The translations under genes were made by a program, and so were the position numbers. The notes beneath the pieces are model-generated. The model did not search any database. It worked only from the letters and a program-made list of their open reading frames with translations, and had not been told where the DNA came from. Shown here in pieces: positions 59,451 to 64,000 of a stretch of 64,000 nucleotides of DNA. Positions within the stretch are counted from its first letter, which is position 1. Each line of letters opens with the position of its first letter. The stretch comes from Promerops cafer (Eukaryota > Chordata > Aves > Passeriformes > Nectariniidae): assembly GCA_013398275.1 (NCBI GenBank), contig VZSE01002702.1:1240001-1304000 (forward strand), given 5' to 3'.

Positions 59451-60984
59451 TGATGAGAAAGAACTCCATTTCTTGATTAGAAAAAAAAGTACATGTCCAC
59501 TGCAATGTGGGGAACCACCCTCGCCAATGAAGGTGCGAGGAGGAGTTGGAGCAAAGCTTGAAGAAGTTGAGGGAAGGAGAGAAAATGCTGAAATCAAGAA
59601 ATGTGCTTGGGCAGTAGAATACCTCACTGAGGAAGTATCTCTCAGCATTACAGGCTCAGAGCATGTACCCCTATGTGTTCCTTCCTCTGCATTTCAGGTA
59701 TTTCTGGCTCCTTTTTCCAGACATAAAGCTGCTCTGAAATGAGAGCTAACAGCATAAGACTTCTTGAAGGGCTACAGCTCTAAAGAGAAATAGCCACTAC
59801 TTCTGCAGACAAATGTGATGGATGAATGCAGCTAGCATGAGATCTTTGGAACAGCCTTTCCTACCCCTCGGGAAGAAGAGAATGTAAATAGCCAGTGAAA
59901 CCCTCTGGTGTCAGGCAAGGCAAATGAGGATAATAAGTATGCTAGTAATGCCGTAAGAAAGCTGCATAACATAAAATACATCTTTTTCATGACAGTAATG
60001 CGAAGCAAAATATACATATTTTGTACACATATTTATCTATACAAAATACCAGATGCTACTTTAATCATTAGCTTTTATAATAAATGTAATTCATTAAAAA
60101 GATGCAATCTTCAAAAAAGGAAGCTTAATGAAATCTGCCAGTATCACTTGGAAAGTGGATGCAAAGAGAGAGAACAGTGCCCATTTATCTCTTTTTCCTG
60201 ATGTCATGAAGGAAAAGATGAACAAAAGGTAAAAGTAAAACCTGCGAGGTCAAGTTTGATTGTTTATTTGTTGCTGCATTAGATCTGATATGCCCAATGA
60301 AAACCAATGAACCTTAACACCAGAGCTGGGTAGGAATGAAAGATCTGCACTCTAAAAGGAGACAAACAGTAATAATTCAGATGGAGATCGTGAGTCAGGG
60401 CAGGACTTGTCTTACCAGATGCAGACACCTACAATGTGGGTGTGTCCAGGAGAGCCACTTCAAAGGCAAAACTGCTCTTATTCTGAAGTCTGCATCTGAA
60501 ACAGGGGATGCCTCTTACCTTGGAAATGCCTCTTTTCCCACAATGACAATAAAAAGGGTTCCTCCTGAATGTGTTGATCTGTACTGCAGAAGTCTAAAGT
60601 TGTTCAGAATTAATATAGATTCCTTATAATGATAGCACAGGGACCCATCAGCAGAGCAGGGCATTTGCTCCTGGATCATTCAGGACTGGTCAGAGCTGTA
60701 CCATCTTGTGAGTAGCAGCCAGTTATGGGGCAGGGCTAAGGGAGCATAGTCATGAGGCTGGGAGCTGCCAGGGATGGGAACTCGAAAACCAAGCAGGAGA
60801 CTTCTTCCAGCCAGTATCAGTATTAGCCACAAGAGAGCAGAAGGAAGGGAAGAGAGAATACTTACCCAAAGCTGTCTTTCAGCTGTGGGCTACAGCACAT
60901 TTAAGCAGGCAATGTGTGAACTGCATCATTAAATCCTGAGAACTTCTCAGGGACTCTAAGATAGGAGGGACAGTCCTTTGGATG
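59451..60984. other. Non-coding interval
   Basis: No transposon or exon recognised. The 59227-59742 frame starts inside the CR1 shadow and continues by chance; its C-terminal half is not a known domain. Confidence 0.4.
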
Positions 60985-61260
60985 CAGATATCGGACACCC
61001 TGAATATTGCCAAAGATACTGCAGTGCCCTTATATAAATCACTGTTACTCTTTTCTCTGGAACACTGTGTGCAACTCGGATCACTCAGTCGTGAGAAGAA
61101 CATCGCAGAACTACAGAAGGGGACATTCAAAGAAGGGCAGCAAGGTTGGTGAGGATGAAAATATTTGGACTGTGCATCTCTGTGAGGAAAAAACCAAGAA
61201 GACACATAAAGAAATACATAAGATAATGACTGAGATGGAGAAGAGATATTAGGTCACTCC
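60985..61260 (+). mobile_element. Ancient (turtle-like) CR1, ORF2 C-terminal remnant
   Basis: 'gatactgcagtgcccttat', 'ataaatcactgttactctt', 'ctggaacactgtgtgcaact' and 'acatcgcagaactacagaag' encode a worn version of the reverse-transcriptase C-terminus (peptide like ALIYKSLLLFSLEHCVQL, where the family has ALYKSL...LEYCVQ). 'gactgagatggagaagaga' continues the family order. It is more diverged than the avian CR1 copies and probably belongs to an old amniote lineage. Confidence 0.7.
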
Positions 61261-61984
61261 GTCCACTTCACACAATATGTCTGACATAGATGATTGCAGG
61301 AGAGCCAGCTTGTGCAAACAGGGACTAGTGGTTCTCAAGGACATCCCTTCTCTCTCTCCCACCCTTTCCCTGCCCCTTCTTTCCTCCCCTTTCTGGGGAC
61401 CAGACCACCTGCCTGCACAGCTATCCAGGCTGAACTGCCCACAGGAGAGGTGACAGGAATGTGGTTTGGGTTTGTGCAAGCCCCCAGCCCAACAGCGTAT
61501 GTTATGGTGGCTGAATCAGTCATGATGTCCCATTTCAGCTTCTCAGAATGCTGCCAGTATTTCTAGCCAATAGAAAATCCCTAAATTAGCTGGTTCTCAA
61601 AAAAGAAACAGACTTGAGAACGTCTACACCTTTCTCCTAGCAGACTGTGAAAAGACAGAACTTCCTGCTTGACTCCAAGAAGGAAATATCCCGCAGAGGA
61701 AGCAATACTGCAACTTCACAGTTCCAGGGAAGGGAACCCTCTACCACTGGTGCAGTTCTACAAGGCAAAGCTGTAAGCACTAAGGACAGCAGTCATACAA
61801 ATTTTGTTCATTCATGTCTTTGCAAGTTCCCTGATTCCTCTGGAAACGTCACAGAAATTAAAACTATATTCTTTTGTCTGTGGACATAGCCATGGTCAAA
61901 GTATTGTGACTCACATGAGCCTCTCACAGGTTCAGCCAATGAAACTGGAAGGGTGTACTTCCACAATGGAGCAAAAAAAATCTA
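61261..61984. other. Non-coding interval
   Basis: Unidentified sequence between two pieces that may belong to the same old CR1. C/T-rich patch near 61345-61395. Confidence 0.35.
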
Positions 61985-62062
61985 AACAGGGCAGAATTGG
62001 ACTGTGAAACTCACTGCTATAAGACACTGCTGAGATCTAGATCTTGGCTCAGGAAAGCAAAG
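61985..62062 (+). mobile_element. Possible middle fragment of the ancient CR1
   Basis: 'actgtgaaactcactgctat', 'aagacactgctgagatctag' resembles 'TGTGGAACTCATTGCCACAAGATGTTGCTGAGG' of old turtle-like CR1. It is short, but it is in the orientation and order expected between 60985-61260 and 63665-63866. Confidence 0.5.
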
Positions 62063-63664
62063 CAGAAGAGTTTTGTTTAAAACAATTCCCTCAGGATTGT
62101 TATTTGTTTGATTTTTCAGTACAGGACTGAACTGCACAGGCCATTACACTGATTCAGCATGGCAGCTCTTGTAATCCTGTATATGACAACATTGGCAATG
62201 ATACAAATACAATTCTTGGGCACAAGTGCATCACCATTAGATCAGCAGGATAGATTTTGGTTTCCAAGAACAAGTTTACTCAGCAATCTGTGTTCTTACT
62301 GAAGAATACATAATCATCCTGGTATCTTGTAAATTACATCACTCTTGCACCCAAGTCATTAACACAGAATAAGAAAAATAATATAAAAATTATTTTACAT
62401 TAAATAGGAAATTAAAAATTAGACAACTTTTTAGAAAGTTCTTGCTCACTGGATTCTGAAAAGAATATGTCTAAATAGTTCAGAACATCTCCAATAGATA
62501 GTAGGTAACACTTCCCATCATTCCTATTTCATATTTGCTTTGCTTTTCTCTTCCATTTTGTGTTATTACTCTTTTACATCTGTGCAAATGGTTTTACTTT
62601 CCACATTTTTTTTTTCTCAATTCACTTATTTCAAGAATTGTTGCTATATTAACCTCTATATTTCCTCCCATCTGTGGTTTCTCTCCACTGGGAGATAAAC
62701 TGTTCCTCTTTATTTGTAATAGCTTATGATTAGTAATTCAGTTCTTCTGAGGAAAGTCTAAGTTACTTTATATGTGACAGCCATTTATTTTACAAACAGC
62801 AGGACCACAGACTAAAAACACTAAAATGATCCTGCTTGAAATACCTGAAGTGCTCAATCCCTCCGAGGTGCACTGATATTAATGTATCCCCACCTGGGAA
62901 GAAAATTATGTGATAATTTCATGCTGCATCCCATATATTTTAACAAAGATTTCCTGAACAAGCATACTCAGAGGCTGGTGACATAGACTCACAAGAAGTA
63001 AAGAGAGAAGAAACTGAAGAAACTGGAATGGTGATGTTTTAACAGGATGAAAAAAAGAAGCAGAAGGCCAACTTAGTCTGGATGGACATTCTAAATCATT
63101 ATCCAATTCTCAGCAAGTCCATTGACTCGTCTGGAAAAATAAAATACAAAACCAGCTAAAACTAAAGTGTGCAGAGCTCAGGAATCTTAGATCAGGAAAA
63201 CTCAAATTATCTTCTCTGAAATAATTCCATGGGTAAGCCAGCAGAAGATTTAGACTCTCTCTTCTGCAAAACAGCCCCTCTAGATGTGTAACTGAAAGTA
63301 CACAATTTTATGTCATGTTGGGTGTTCCACTGGCAAAGCAGCAGCCATGGGTGGATTACTTTAACTCTCACAGGTAGGGCAGACTACCCAGGTTTGCAGA
63401 ACAACCACTGACTGTCATGGGAATGCCTCACTGAGAGGCACCAGAAGAGTTTATTCTATTTAAACAGTCATTCCTCTAACACTGCTTTTCCTTTGGCTAG
63501 GACCCTGGTGACAATAAGGCCATGTTAACAAATTCTAATTTACCAAAGCTACAATGAAAAACAATGTCTGGAAGGTGTAACTGTGCAACTTCAAGTCAGA
63601 AATAAGCCATACTTTTTACCTAGGAAAGTAATTAACCAAGACACTAATGATAGAGACTACTGTA
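62063..63664. other. Non-coding interval
   Basis: No repeat or exon identified in this AT-rich stretch. Confidence 0.4.
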
Positions 63665-63866
63665 AAATTTGCTGATTCTTTCTACCTTGATGTATTGAAG
63701 CCAAGACTTGAATGCCCTTTTGGCAAGGATTCTTTATCCAAACACAAACCCTGCTGGGCTTGGTAAAGGGTACTGCATAAAGTGCAATAGCTTGTGATGT
63801 ACGGGCAATCAGGCCAGATGAGCTAATGGTCCCTTGTGGCACTCTGCTTTATAAATCTATTAACTA
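63665..63866 (+). mobile_element. Ancient (turtle-like) CR1 3' end
   Basis: 'accttgatgtattgaagcca', 'agacttgaatgcccttttgg', 'tatccaaacacaaaccctgc', 'aggccagatgagctaatggt' and 'cccttgtggcactctgc' match in order the 3' end of the old CR1 type found in turtles ('AGACTAGATGATCTAATGGT', 'CCCTTCTGGCCTTAAACTC'). The element is the same family as the minus-strand copy at 44472-44600. Confidence 0.75.
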
Positions 63867-64000
63867 GAATTTGGGATTTATAGAGTAGTGGGCCAGAGGA
63901 GCAACTGTGATTGAGGTTGTACAAGTTCCCGTGGACTCTGTCATGTTCCTTTTGAAAGTGTTGGCAAAAATCCCATGGTATGAGCAATACTTGCCACCAA
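63867..64000. other. Unannotated right flank
   Basis: Nothing recognised in the last 134 bp. Confidence 0.4.

Noticed and set aside
59227..59742. A 171-codon plus-strand frame as a gene
   Set aside because: The first half lies antisense to CR1 ORF2 and the rest has no splice context or domain.
1..64000. CRISPR arrays, operons, phage or defence systems, rRNA
   Set aside because: No regularly spaced repeats, no clustered co-oriented frames, and no rRNA-like sequence. The repeat content is that of a bird nuclear genome.

Overview
The window looks like gene-poor bird nuclear DNA. It is AT-leaning, has no long open frames, and is dotted with 3'-anchored fragments of the avian LINE CR1. These carry the usual landmarks: a 'GATGATCTTTAAGGTCC'-type 3' UTR block and 'TTCTATGATTCT'-type ends. 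A tRNA-Ile-derived SINE with a CR1-like tail (resembling zebra finch TguSINE1) and short ERV-type LTR pieces point to a songbird or close relative. That lineage call is an inference from repeat families. Nothing bacterial, plasmid or phage-like was seen, and no complete protein-coding gene.

Layout. 1-7.5 kb: three CR1 pieces, the start of a fourth, and two candidate coding exons on the minus strand (5365-5481 and 4803-4945). Their splice sites and phases agree and they would encode part of a coiled-coil-like protein I do not recognise. 7.5-25 kb: scattered CR1, an LTR-like stretch near 9.6-10.06 kb, an old MIR/CORE-SINE at 15.5 kb, and a CpG-dense, probably conserved non-coding patch near 19.3 kb. 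A longer CR1 at 22.1-23.2 kb keeps a decayed reverse-transcriptase C-terminus and is interrupted by the SINE. 25.06-29.26 kb: a 2.04-kb sequence occurs twice with only two substitutions found by eye. The copies are separated by one N and about 100 bp, so this is most likely two overlapping allelic contigs joined end to end.

29-46 kb: mostly unannotatable intronic or intergenic DNA with CR1 pieces and old amniote repeats. 46.2-46.52 kb: a clear CpG island, the only promoter-like segment. 47-64 kb: CR1 pieces, an 821-bp LTR-like repeat with TG...CA ends and a near-perfect 5-bp target duplication (53.0-53.8 kb), a 40-base T run (56.67 kb), a CR1 interrupted by a 190-bp LTR-like insert (58.55-59.45 kb), and fragments of a much older, turtle-like CR1 toward the right end.

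The features do not form an operon or defence-type system. The most coherent gene hypothesis is a minus-strand gene whose exons lie near 5 kb and whose CpG-island promoter could be the one at 46 kb. Nothing in the sequence proves that link. Repeat family names are from memory of their consensus patterns; no database was searched.
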